Below are positions 33,074-42,887 of a stretch of DNA of 64,000 nt, one piece after another. Under the pieces are notes generated by a model, which ran no database searches, was not told where the DNA came from, and worked only from the letters and a program-made list of their open reading frames with translations. The first letter of the stretch is position 1; each line of letters starts with the position of its first letter. The position numbers and the translations under genes were made by a program. Origin of the DNA: Rhododendron vialii (taxonomy: Eukaryota; Streptophyta; Magnoliopsida; Ericales; Ericaceae); the NCBI RefSeq assembly GCF_030253575.1, contig NC_080558.1, forward strand, positions 5,404,001 to 5,468,000, written 5' to 3'.

Positions 33074-33560
33074 CCAACCCCTTCATCCGACCACCACCAC
33101 CGCCACCACTCCCACCGCTGCCCCTCCCCACTACCACCATCACCCCACTACCACCACCATCACACCACCACATCCGTTATCGCCACCACCATCGCACCAC
33201 CGCCCCACCACCACCATCACACCACCACATCCATTATCGCCACCACCATCGCACCACCGCCCCACCACCACCACAACGACCACCGCCGCCACCATTGCTC
33301 TGCCACCCATCACCACTGCCACAACCCCCACCGGCGCCACCATCACCACCACCGCCATCACCACAACCACACCACCGCCTCCACCACCGCGACCACCACT
33401 GTACCACCACCACCACCACCACTGTACCACCACCGCCGCCGCCACAGCTCCGCTGTCGCCCCCACCACCACCACTACACCCCCACCACCACCACCGCCCC
33501 CACCTTCACCCGTCATCGCCCTACCACCACAGCTGCCACCACCACCACCTCATGCACCTC
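33041..33560. repeat. (CT)n then CAC/CCA-rich low-complexity tract
   Basis: (CT)15 at 33041-33071, then about 480 bp built of CCA/CAC triplets. Within it a 57-bp unit is repeated directly (33150-33206 and 33207-33263). The long His/Pro/Thr and Gly/Val frames here reflect composition, not coding. Confidence 0.9.
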
Positions 33561-33599
33561 ACAGCCGCCATATATACGAACAAGTGCCAGATGCTTTGG

Positions 33600-34364
33600 T
33601 GCTACGTTATTTTTAGAGTACATTGTTTTTGTAGGAACAAGGATAAATGAAGAGAGTAATTTTTGTGGATATGAGTTTGTGTACAGAGAACATATTTTGA
33701 CACATATAATTATATGTGAATGTTATTGGTATATAACTGAGTTCAAAAGTTGACAAATAACCATATATGTTAGTTATGTTGGTATGATATAGAATTCAGA
33801 ATTACACATATAGCATTATATGTGCTTTTATTAAAAATACAATAGATTTTATGGAAAGGTTTAGTGACTATTTGTGAATAGATATGATGAGTATCCATGA
33901 ATGCGTTTAGTGACCAATTATGTATAAGGTTGTAACTATTAATGAATAGGTGTTTTATTACTTTTTTGATGGAAGAAAATATGAAGAGTTGTGTCCATTG
34001 AAAAAAGGTCATGATCTATCTACATAAAGTCCTGTGATTACCATCAAGTTACATGTGTGAAAAATATTTATATAGATTAGATTGAAAATCCTACCCATAG
34101 CTCTCCAAGATCAATTAGTGAGAGTTTTGTTGAGGGAAGCATATTCGTTCAGTCATAACAATTCACAAGTCCATTCCCGTAGGACAGGGGATTCATCTGT
34201 TGGGTCCACCCCTCAGTGTGGGTGTGACCACAAGGGGATAAAACGCTGTTTTTCTCTCCTTGTTATTTTGACAGCCTTTTAAACAGTGGTGTGTGTGCTG
34301 AGACAGTGAGTGAGAGAGAGTTGGGCGGTGAGGGCTCCTCCTTCGGGAGGAGCGGTGCTCCATG
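33600..34364. other. Intergenic, no supported gene
   Basis: AT-rich with short ATATAATTATATGT-like palindromes near 33700 and 33810. No domain or repeat family is recognised. Confidence 0.4.
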
Positions 34365-34659
34365 GAGCGCTGAAGTTCTTATTACGATGATCGACAGGAA
34401 CACTTTTGTAAATTCCCGCATGTGCATACACTCAAGGATGGGATCAGGGGGGTTTAGTGACGGCGACCGCCACGATAAGAATTTTAGAAAATACAATTAT
34501 TATATGTAAAAAAAAAAATTATGCACAATTTATATAGTCTCGCCACCACTAGATGTTTTTAGTATATATTTCGCTACTACTAGGGTAAAATCCTGGTCCC
34601 GTTCTTGCATACACTTGTTACGAAGTTTTGCATGGGACAGTTTTGTAAATATCTTAATC

Positions 34660-35705
34660 TGGCGACAATGAGTTGAATTGTAGATGATCGAAAGATATGA
34701 GCTTCACTTTTGGAGAGAAAAAAAGAAAAATAGTTTGTGGGTGAAGAAAATGAGATATAGAACAGGCGAAGAAGAGAAGAAAATAATATTTGAAACACAC
34801 GTATATACAAATTTTTAAACCAGTTAACTTATGTGGTATGAGATCCACAAATTTTGATTATTGAAAAAGGTTTCTAATTTTGGTTATTCAAAATCCAAAA
34901 TTTGATTATTTCTAAGAATGTTGTTAAGTTTGATTATACTATTGTGAGCTATCTTTTATACAAATATTGTTAACTTTAAAAATAATTAGCTTTTGATTAT
35001 ACCACTGTGGATGGCCTAAGCTTCACTATGGTCACTTCTAGTCCATAATCAAAATATGGAAGTCTACTACAATTTCATTCTCTCTCTCTCTCTCCTGTTT
35101 TTCGTCATTCCCTTCTTTCCATTTACATTTTTTATGAGTTAAAATATATCGATTCCCTCTCTTAATTTTGAAAAAAAAAATCGGTGACTTTCTTCTCTCC
35201 TATTATGATTTTTTCCTTTTTTTTTTTTGGATGGGTAGTAGAAACAGGAAAAAAGAGTGAAACACCTTAATCCGGTGACGATGGATTGAATTTTAGATGA
35301 TCGAGAGATATGAGTTTCACTTTTGAAGGAAAAGAAAGAGAAATAATTTGTTGGCGAAGTGAAAAAGATATAGAGTAGCGAAAAAGCTTGGCTACATAAA
35401 ATTTTTATTCTTCAATTTTATTTTTTTAACCAAAAAAAAAAAAGAGTGGGCGAAGAAGGAAAGAAGAAAATACTAGTTGAAACACGTATGTATACAAATT
35501 TTGGAACTAGTTAACTTATGTGGTGTATGATTCACAAATTTTGATTATTGAAAAAGGTTGTTAGTTTTGGTTATCCAAAGCTCAAAATTTGATTATTTCT
35601 AAAGATGTTGCTAAGTTTGATTATACCATTGTGAGTAATCTTTTGCACCAACATTGTTAACTTTAAAAACAACTGGCATTTGATAATACCACTGTGGATG
35701 GCCTT
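34660..35705. repeat. Direct repeat, two ~370-430-bp copies
   Basis: 34672-35015 and 35290-35703 share GATGATCGA(A/G)AGATATGAG, AACTTATGTGGT, CACAAATTTTGATTATTGAA and CCACTGTGGATGGCCT. The second copy has an extra insertion near 35380-35450. Both sit in the former intron of the truncated EF-hand copy. They may be MITE-derived. Confidence 0.75.
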
Positions 35706-35968
35706 AGGAGAGTGTATAAGTCAATTTTTTAAAAATATACTATATTTTATATTTATGTTAATGTGCAGTATGTTTTCTTAAACTCGAATATTGATTTGTT
35801 TGTTAACTAATTGTGGTATTTTCCGCTTTTAGGACAAATGGAAGCGGCGCACAAAGAAAGCGTTAAAGTACGGTGGTAAATTTATTTGGAAATTTTTTTA
35901 GGTTAATGAGGGAAATTAAAGCACTAGTCCCGTTAGTAATTCTGCATTTTACAGCTAGCTAGCGTAAC

Positions 35969-36103
35969 AAGGCTTGGAGCAATTACCTCGTTTTTTAACT
36001 GTCTTGTTTCTTTTCTTTTTTCTTAATGTACCCTTATCAAGTTTCTAATAAAATATCTTCTTGCCTATAAAAAAGAAAAAGAAAAAAAAAAGGCTTGGAG
36101 CAA
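35969..36103 (+). mobile_element. 107-bp LINE 3' end with 14-bp target duplication
   Basis: AAGGCTTGGAGCAA at 35969-35982 and 36090-36103 flanks a sequence ending TTCTAATAAAATATC, then AAAAAGAAAAAGAAAAAA. It lies at the same 3' UTR site as the poly(A) insertion in gene A. Confidence 0.8.
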
Positions 36104-36314
36104 CAATACACACAACCGTGAGTTTTCATATGTCGGTTTTAGGCAGAATGAAGTGTTATTTGTTCACGCTTCGATTATTCGATTCGAAGAAAAAATTTGA
36201 TATTTTGACAATGAATTTTGAAAATGCCGCATGTGCGGATCATTATGGATCTCAATTTCTACGTAGATCGAGTTCCAGTTTACGTACCTATCACTTTCCT
36301 TTTCCCTAGAGTGG

Positions 36315-37210
36315 TTATTTGTCAGCTTTTGAACTTAGTTATATACCAATAACATTCACATATAATTATATGGTTATATGTGCATCTTTTTTGGGATTGT
36401 CAGTTGTCCCGTCGGGTGTGGTTATGCTCCCCTTTTCATTGGATGTCGTAAATTTACAGGTTAACTCTTTTACTGATCTGTGGGATGGTTTCTTATCACG
36501 ATGGCAATCTGTATCTAATCGGGAGTGGTGTTTGGAGTCAACTGCTATGCTTTTGTGGTACATTTGGAAATGGAGAAATGGTGCGGTTTTTTATCACAAG
36601 ATCCTCCTCTCTGAAATGATCAGTAGACGCGCAGTGACTGCTTTTCAGAAATTTTTGGTAGTGAACCCGCTGGTATTTTATGAGCGACGAGGAGGTGCAA
36701 AGGCAATTGTGGCAATGTTCGTCGGAGGGGTCCTTCAAGATTAATGTAGATGGTGCGTGGAAGAAGGAATCAGGGGAAGGTGGTTTCGGTGCCGTGATTC
36801 GAGATAGTAGGGGGAGCTTTGTTGGTGCTATAATGGGGAAGCTTTCGTGATGTGTTAGCCCTGTAGTGGTAGAAGCCATGACAATCCGAAGAGGGATTCT
36901 GCTAGGGAGCCAATTGGGGTTCGGGTCAATTGTAGTGGAGAGTGATGCTCAAGTTGTGATTAATATGATAAATGGGCAGATTGTCACTAGTCAGGAGTTG
37001 TGGGTTATTATTCATGATGTCCAGGCCTTGGGTAGAAGTTTTCAAATCTGTTCTTTTTCCTTTGCCTGTAGGCCTTGCAATATAGTCGCTCACCTGTTGG
37101 CGATCAAAGGTATAGTTGGTATGGGGTCTTGTCTTTGAACTGATTCCCTACCGTCGTGGTTACTTGATCCCTTAATCAGGGACGAGTCCCATTCTTGATG
37201 TAAAAAAAAA
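36315..37210 (+). mobile_element. 5'-truncated LINE with RNase H domain
   Basis: A frame at 36319-36744 shows the pre-RNase H region (LLWYIWKWRNGAVF). Then with small breaks come FKINVDGAWKK, GGFGAVIRDSRGSFVGAI, VVVEAMTIRRGILLGS and IVVESDAQVVINMINGQIV, followed by the tail and a poly(A) at 37200-37211. Stops and frameshifts make it inactive. It is a sister copy of 11546-11985. Confidence 0.85.
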
Positions 37211-38449
37211 AACATAAAGATTCAAAATGTGACTTTCTATTTTGGATATCAAAATAGAGTACTGTGATTGGAGTCATCTTGACCTCTAAAGAAGAGATAT
37301 AGAGCCTGGTGAGATAATCAAACAAAGATGGTGACAGAATTATGTTTCAAATTCAAATTGGGTTAATTACATTGATCTGTATCTTAAATTGGAGGGTAGA
37401 CTTGGGATCAATTCTATCTCAAAAATAAATTATGATTCTATAGTAATTAGATATGAGTTCAAAATAATCCAATGATTTGATATATGAGATTTTCTTACTA
37501 TTTTAAAGTTAAATTTTTTCGTTTGGTGAAAAGAATTTTATTGATAACTGGATAACGGGTACATCAAGAGAGGCAAAGATTCTTCATCAGGGCTACATAT
37601 GTACATCCCAATGAGATTGTCATGCGTATATCAGCAAAGGTGAAGTGCTAAAAAAACACTCGAAGAAAAGATAAAAAGAAGAAAATATCAAACAAAAGAT
37701 TGAATGAAAACAAAACCTCAAAGATTTAACCAATACAACTTGTCATTTACAACATTGATCACACGTACGCCTAATACTGCATCCAAATGTACATCTCTTG
37801 AAGTCGTCAACCGAATAATCTGTGATGCTATATCTCCCATTGACCCACAAAGTCACCCTAGACTTTGACAAGGTCTGCTAGATACTTCACTAAATTGAGA
37901 AACAATATTTTAAAGTCAAGTTGTAGGATGACTATTGAGTCTATATATAGTCATGATTTAATGTAAAAATTCGTCTACTATTTAAAAAATGAGCAATCAT
38001 CAGTACTTATCCGAGTACTTCATTTTGGCTACAATGAGAGTGTCACTATTGCATTAGAAAAATGTGCTCCACTACATGAAAAATAAGACATACTAGCGTT
38101 TGTACCCATTCGATGCACGGGATAAAAAAATTACATTGATTTTTTCTGGCCTAGCTAATGTATCGAACGGGCACAATGTTAGTTGATACCCGTTTGATGC
38201 CCAGGACAAAAAATTCATATTGGTGATTTTTGGCCCCGCACAAAAACTTCATATTGGTGCATTTTGGCCTGCGTATCAAACAGACGGGCGCAATAGTATT
38301 TGATGAAAAAGATAATTCAATTTTTTCACGCTAACATTATTCACATTCTATGTACTGAAAGATATAAGTGTGGTGGAGAATGAGCATGGGGCATCATGTA
38401 GCTGTGCTCCAGAGGCGTAAAATTATTTTTTCTCCATATTCACACCCCC

Positions 38450-38625
38450 TCCACGTACGTCTCTCTCTCTCTCTCTCTCTCCTCTAATAAAACTCAACTA
38501 CCGTCTCTCTAAAATCTCTCTTCTCTCTCTAAATCCACGTCTCTCTCTCCCTCCCCCCTAATAAACTCAACTACCATCTCTCTAAAATCTCTCCTCTCTC
38601 TAAATCCATGTCTCTCTCTCTCACA
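38450..38625. repeat. CT-rich tandem duplication
   Basis: Two ~85-bp units share AATAAA(A)CTCAACTACC(G/A)TC, TCTAAAATCTCTC and TAAATCCA(C/T)GTCTCTC. (CT)n tracts lie at both sides. Non-coding. Confidence 0.8.
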
Positions 38626-39462
38626 CATTTCTCTCTCTTTCTTTTTTATAAACAAAAAAAAGTGAAAAATTTAGAAAATTAGGAATGAGGGTTTGAAGGC
38701 TTGTGGGCTCAGATACATTTTTATGATATATTGGTAGATTCTACCAATATCCAATCAAAAATTAGGCTTATGACTTATTCAGCTAGACAGGGAAAGTCTG
38801 AAAGATAAGATCGAAGAGATTGAAACGACCAACTCCAAAAACACTCTTAACCTATCCATTAAAACGAGAGTAGCTATATGGATAAAGGTTAAGTTTGACA
38901 TCAAGATCTACACGGTGGAGAATTTCAAAGGTTATTTGGATGGGATTCGAAAAGTGAAGGTGTAGTTTGGTGTTCTATCCAGCTTTGGTTGGATATCTTC
39001 TACGGTATTAGTCCTTTGTAATGTTTATTTTCCCCTTGATGTACCCCTTCGAGTTTAATAAAAGTTCCTTTTGCCGAGAAAAAAAAAAAATTTTTTTTTT
39101 TCAAACTCAACAATAACCACCATCAACAGGAACTTTTTTTTGTTGCTATTCTTTGTTTTGTAGTTTCGTCAGCCTCTCTTTTTTAGTGTTGCAACTTGCC
39201 ATATATAGAATCATAAGATGTGGAACCCCATGTGAGATTCTGAGGTTAAAAGTTAAAACATAAAACAATTAAAAACAAGTCATGAGATTTCTTCCCCTGT
39301 TCAAATAGATTCACAATCAAATTAAATTACGAATATGAGATCATAATTGATAATGAGTAGTCAATAAGGTGCATATTGTAATCTATTTGAGAACTTAATT
39401 AGGTTTATTAAATTGGACTCTTGATTCGGAGGGCGGATTGAAACAATAAATTCTTTTTCTAA

Positions 39463-39792
39463 AACTAAGGTTTTTTTTTTATAAGTAATAAAATTTTATT
39501 AAAACTCTACAAAAAGAGTATATTGAGACTGCCAAATTCTAAATACATGAAAATCTAAAAGCATAGAGAAGGCCAAGAAGGAAAGGAAAAAGAAAAAAAG
39601 AAAGAAAATACATCCAACAAGAAATTGAATGAAGCCACAATGAGATAAGTGTAATCATCCAAAACCTACCTCAGAACAGATAGGGGACCCAAGCAAAAAC
39701 GTCCTTTAGGATAGCAAAACACCTTCCAAACTGAAATCGCAGCACCTTCCACTTTTTTAAGTGGAAGGTGCTGCGATTTCAGTTTGGAAGGT
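39463..39792 (-). mobile_element. 5'-truncated LINE ending in a snapback
   Basis: Begins with a T-run and ATAAAATTTTATTAAAAC on the plus strand (LINE 3' tail on the minus strand). Block 1 has an uninterrupted equivalent near 23947, so this is an insertion after the duplication. Its 5' end coincides with the perfect hairpin at 39721-39792. Confidence 0.65.
39721..39792. repeat. Perfect 34-bp-arm hairpin with a 4-nt loop
   Basis: Positions 39721-39754 and 39759-39792 are exact complements, with TTTT as loop. No mismatch in 34 pairs implies very recent origin or selection. Confidence 0.95.
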
Positions 39793-39934
39793 AAGAGTAG
39801 ATCAAAGTTAAATATGAGTAGAAAGTGATGTCCATATCTTATTTTTTTATAAGATTTTTTATTTATGGATATTGTTAGAACTTGAGATTTTATAAACATG
39901 CTTCTAGTTACAACTTTGCCCATACCTTTGCCCA

Positions 39935-41160
39935 TTGCATCATCATGCTGGGGAGCCTGAACATAGCTTTGCCCATTCCTGATCATCTTTAGCTTCTATA
40001 TATAACCATGCTTCTAGTTATAACTTCTTCTTTTTCTTCTAAGCAAAAGAATTTATTAATCTTCATAAAGGATTATAAAGATTAAAAGGATCAAGGACAT
40101 ACCGGCAAAAGCCACCCGAGACCTAAAAGAAGGCAAGAAGCCAACTGAAGCCCAAAAAGAACTACCGAAACCCAAAAAACAAAAAGCAACCAAAGATCCA
40201 AATGAGCCTCACACCCAAAACCTAAATCCCCACCACCAACAACAACAAAAATACAAAGAAAAAGTCAAAACCATAACCAAATAGCTGCCAAGCAAAACCA
40301 AAAAAGAAGCAAGACACCTCAAACCCGCCCAAACTCGAGATCAAAAAGCCGAAGAGAGGGATGCATCCTCCTTGAAATTAACATCGTCCTCCGAGATATC
40401 CTCTTCCTCGATCAAAATCATCTAGAGCATGTATCCTTTCTTTCAATTCTTCCTCTTGCATTTCAACAAATCTCTTCAGATTATAATTCTTCCCTCTTTT
40501 AATTTCAATACCCAAAGTTTTAACTTCCTCAATTTCTAGTTATAACTTCCTCATCATCAACCTGATAACCGATACCATGATCTTATTTAAAGACCAAATT
40601 GCTTGAGACTCATTGAGGTGAAACCTGTCAAAGTGATTAGAAGAAGAGGATAGAGCAGGTGCTACCACAACAGATATAAACACTACACACTTTTACTTAT
40701 TTCTTCCGACCCTATTCTTGAACTTCGGAATACCCAACATATCGTCGATCGACTTCGATCTGTTCCATTTTTCTTTTCGTGTATTCTTAGCCTCGTTAGG
40801 GGCCCACAGGCACAGGGTTAAACAAAGGATTTGGTATTTTTGTTTGGCTTTTCTATATTTTGGTTAGGTTCATTGAATTTTTTTCGATTAAATGTTTGTC
40901 TCGACAAGAGGAGATTAAAAAGTGGGAAATTATGATCAAAGCCCAAAAATAACGTTGACTAAAGACAAAAAAAGTTCGAACCAGCCATCTTTATATTTTT
41001 TCTATTATTTAATTTAAAAAAACAACAAAAGCAAAAAAAGTACTCCAAATAAATACGTAAGGATCCATCATCATGCTGGGGAGCCTGAACATACCTTTGC
41101 CCATTCCTGATCATCTTCAGCTTCTATATATAACCATGCTTCTAGTTATAACTTTTTTTT
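39935..41160. repeat. ~98-bp direct repeat about 1.1 kb apart
   Basis: 39943-40030 and 41066-41153 share CATCATGCTGGGGAGCCTGA, TTTGCCCATTCCTGATCATC and CCATGCTTCTAGTTATAACT with 2-3 mismatches. The enclosed DNA includes the LINE at 40028-40533 and AT-rich sequence without a gene. Confidence 0.9.
40012..40549 (-). mobile_element. 506-bp 5'-truncated LINE, 16-bp target duplication
   Basis: TTCTAGTTATAACTTC occurs at 40012-40027 and 40534-40549. The insert starts (plus strand) with a T-rich tail and AAGAATTTATTAATCTTC, the shared LINE 3' motif. No coding domain is readable. Confidence 0.85.
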
Positions 41161-41604
41161 AGTGTCGTCTGTACTTTTTTCAATTTTGTTAATTTTTTTT
41201 AATACTTTTCTAAATCTTCGTATCGTGGAGATTGATTGATCTCAAAATTTTTAACAAGGACTAAACAAAAGAACACTAAAAGTAAATAATACCAATCGAG
41301 ACAAATTAATTTGTATTAATCATTAGGCAAAATCTCATTTTGAAAAAGTCATTGTTAGCTGTACTGCCACTAATAAGTATCTTCTCATTAATTAATTAGA
41401 ACCCCATTAATCCATCACATCAAGAAGTCTAAAACGTGTGTTAACTGTTAATTAAGTACTCCTACCAATCATCGAGCTTGCAACTGGGCAACAAACTAGC
41501 TAGTGGGCAAACTGGTGGACAATTTTTTAATCATTAAGAACTTGACTTTTTTTTTTTTTTTTTGATCAGACATTAAGAACTTGACTTCGAAATACGAAAA
41601 ATAA

Positions 41605-41608
<4 letters not shown>

Positions 41609-41636
<28 letters not shown>
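41609..41636. repeat. (AT)n microsatellite
   Basis: Fourteen AT units. Confidence 0.95.
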
Positions 41637-41643
<7 letters not shown>

Positions 41644-41662
41644 GGAGATATGTTCTTCTCAT

Positions 41663-41975
41663 ATCTAATTAGGGAAAGACTACAATACACACCCTTTATT
41701 TGGGTGTGTATCATATGCACCCCCAACATGTTATAAATTATAGAGAAAATGTTACGAATTGTATTGCTAAAAAGTTACGAATCGTATAAAGGTTATGAGA
41801 TATACCAAAATGTTATGAATTATAATGAAAATGTTACGAATCGTACTGCTGAAAAGTTATGAATTCTAGAACAAAAGTTACGAAATACTCTAAAACATTA
41901 TGAATGAACCATAAAATAGGTGCATATGGTACACCCTTTTAAGGGGTGTGTATTATAGACTTTCCCATCTAATTA
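41663..41975. mobile_element. Mutator-like MITE, 9-bp target duplication
   Basis: The element is 41672-41966, flanked by ATCTAATTA at 41663-41671 and 41967-41975. The inverted ends run ~45 bp: GGGAAAGACTACAATACACA on the left, complement of GGGAAAGTCTATAATACACA on the right. Inside, a TGTTACGAAT(C/T)GTA-type motif repeats several times. The 9-bp duplication points to the MULE superfamily. Non-coding. Confidence 0.9.
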
Positions 41976-42771
41976 TGATTTTATTTTATTTTAAGTCCAT
42001 CGTTAAATTGAGGACTCCAATAAAATTAAATGTATAAAACCAAACACTGCTCATGACCACCTAAATTCTTCTCGCCACTACTGTTTAATGAATACCGACA
42101 AGAATAAAAATTTGAGTTGGAATTGTTATGGACAGTGGATGTTGTTTACTTGCATTTTTTTTTAGTTCAAAATGTCAGACCACAAAAAAATTGAGTTTGT
42201 TTGTTAGAAGTATTTTTTGCTCGGCAAAAGAGATTTTATTAAATCGAAGCAAAAAGTACGACGGGAAAAGTGGAGGAAGGCGAAAGCCAAGGCCAAGGCA
42301 AAGGCAAGGGATATATGCCCAAAATTCTAGGAACACACTACCCAAAAACATCAGAACACGAAACCTCCAATACAAGGAAATGCTACAACTAAAGTGTCAT
42401 GACCAAGTGGTCATGAGTGTTTGTTCGGCTTGAATTTTCACTTGAAGCTATTATTCGATAAGCCCCTACTATTTGAATGGATCAGATCATTGAGGAGAAG
42501 TTCAAACGTACACAAGATGCAAACTGCACTCCCATTTGAAATTGCATGCAGAGATTCCCTCCCACTTGTGATATCAATACGCACACAACCCGCTACCGCT
42601 ATTTAAAATATTGAGATTCCTTCCCACTTGTGATGCCAATACGCGCGCGGACAAAGTCAACACCTGCACCTCTACTTTAGAGTACATAATTGGCTTGCCA
42701 TGTCAAAATGCATATAAAAATTATAGTGAGGTAGGTCCTTTCACTGTAAGGTTTCTCCTTCTATATAAGTA

Positions 42772-42779
42772 CAAGGATA
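42772..42779 (+). promoter_or_regulatory. TATA box of gene D
   Basis: TATATAAG lies 116 bp before the ATG, in a promoter copy shared with gene B. Confidence 0.65.
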
Positions 42780-42887
42780 TGTCCGGTACTAGTCACCAAG
42801 AAAAGAGAGGATATGCCCGGTACTGTCCCTAAATAAAAAAGACTAATACTTGTAGAGAGAAAGAGAGATCGAGAGAGAGAGATATCG

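Larger units (their letters stand above)
34365..36290 (+). pseudogene. 5'-truncated EF-hand/ZZ gene copy (intron, last exon and 3' UTR only)
   Basis: 34365-34430 matches the intron of gene D just after exon 1 (GGAGCGCTGA, AAGTTCTTAT, ATTCCCGCATGTG). At 35833-35901 lies a terminal exon (TTTTAG acceptor) encoding DKWKRRTKKALKYGGKF and a stop, homologous to the last exons of A and D. The 3' UTR (GGAAATTAAAGCACTAGT, then GTTAGTAATTCTGCATTTTAC) follows. No exon 1 with EF hands exists upstream, so no EF-hand/ZZ protein can be made from it alone. It might serve as an alternative last exon for gene C, 3.1 kb upstream. Confidence 0.75.
37215..42887. repeat. Segmental duplication, block 2 (ends at gene D)
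   Basis: Partner of 21325-27386 in the same orientation, offset about 15.5-15.9 kb, and likewise ending at an EF-hand/ZZ gene. Insertions unique to this block are the LINE pieces at 39463-39792 and 40028-40533, and the Mutator-like MITE at 41672-41966. No supported gene lies within it. 38090-38330 contains several CGTTTGATGC / ATTGGTG(A/C)(A/T)TTTT-type repeats. Confidence 0.8.

Noticed and set aside
32954..33616. 220-aa His/Pro/Thr-rich plus-strand frame and the Gly/Val-rich minus-strand frames opposite
   Set aside because: They arise from the CT and CAC/CCA low-complexity tract; no domain, no promoter, no splice logic.
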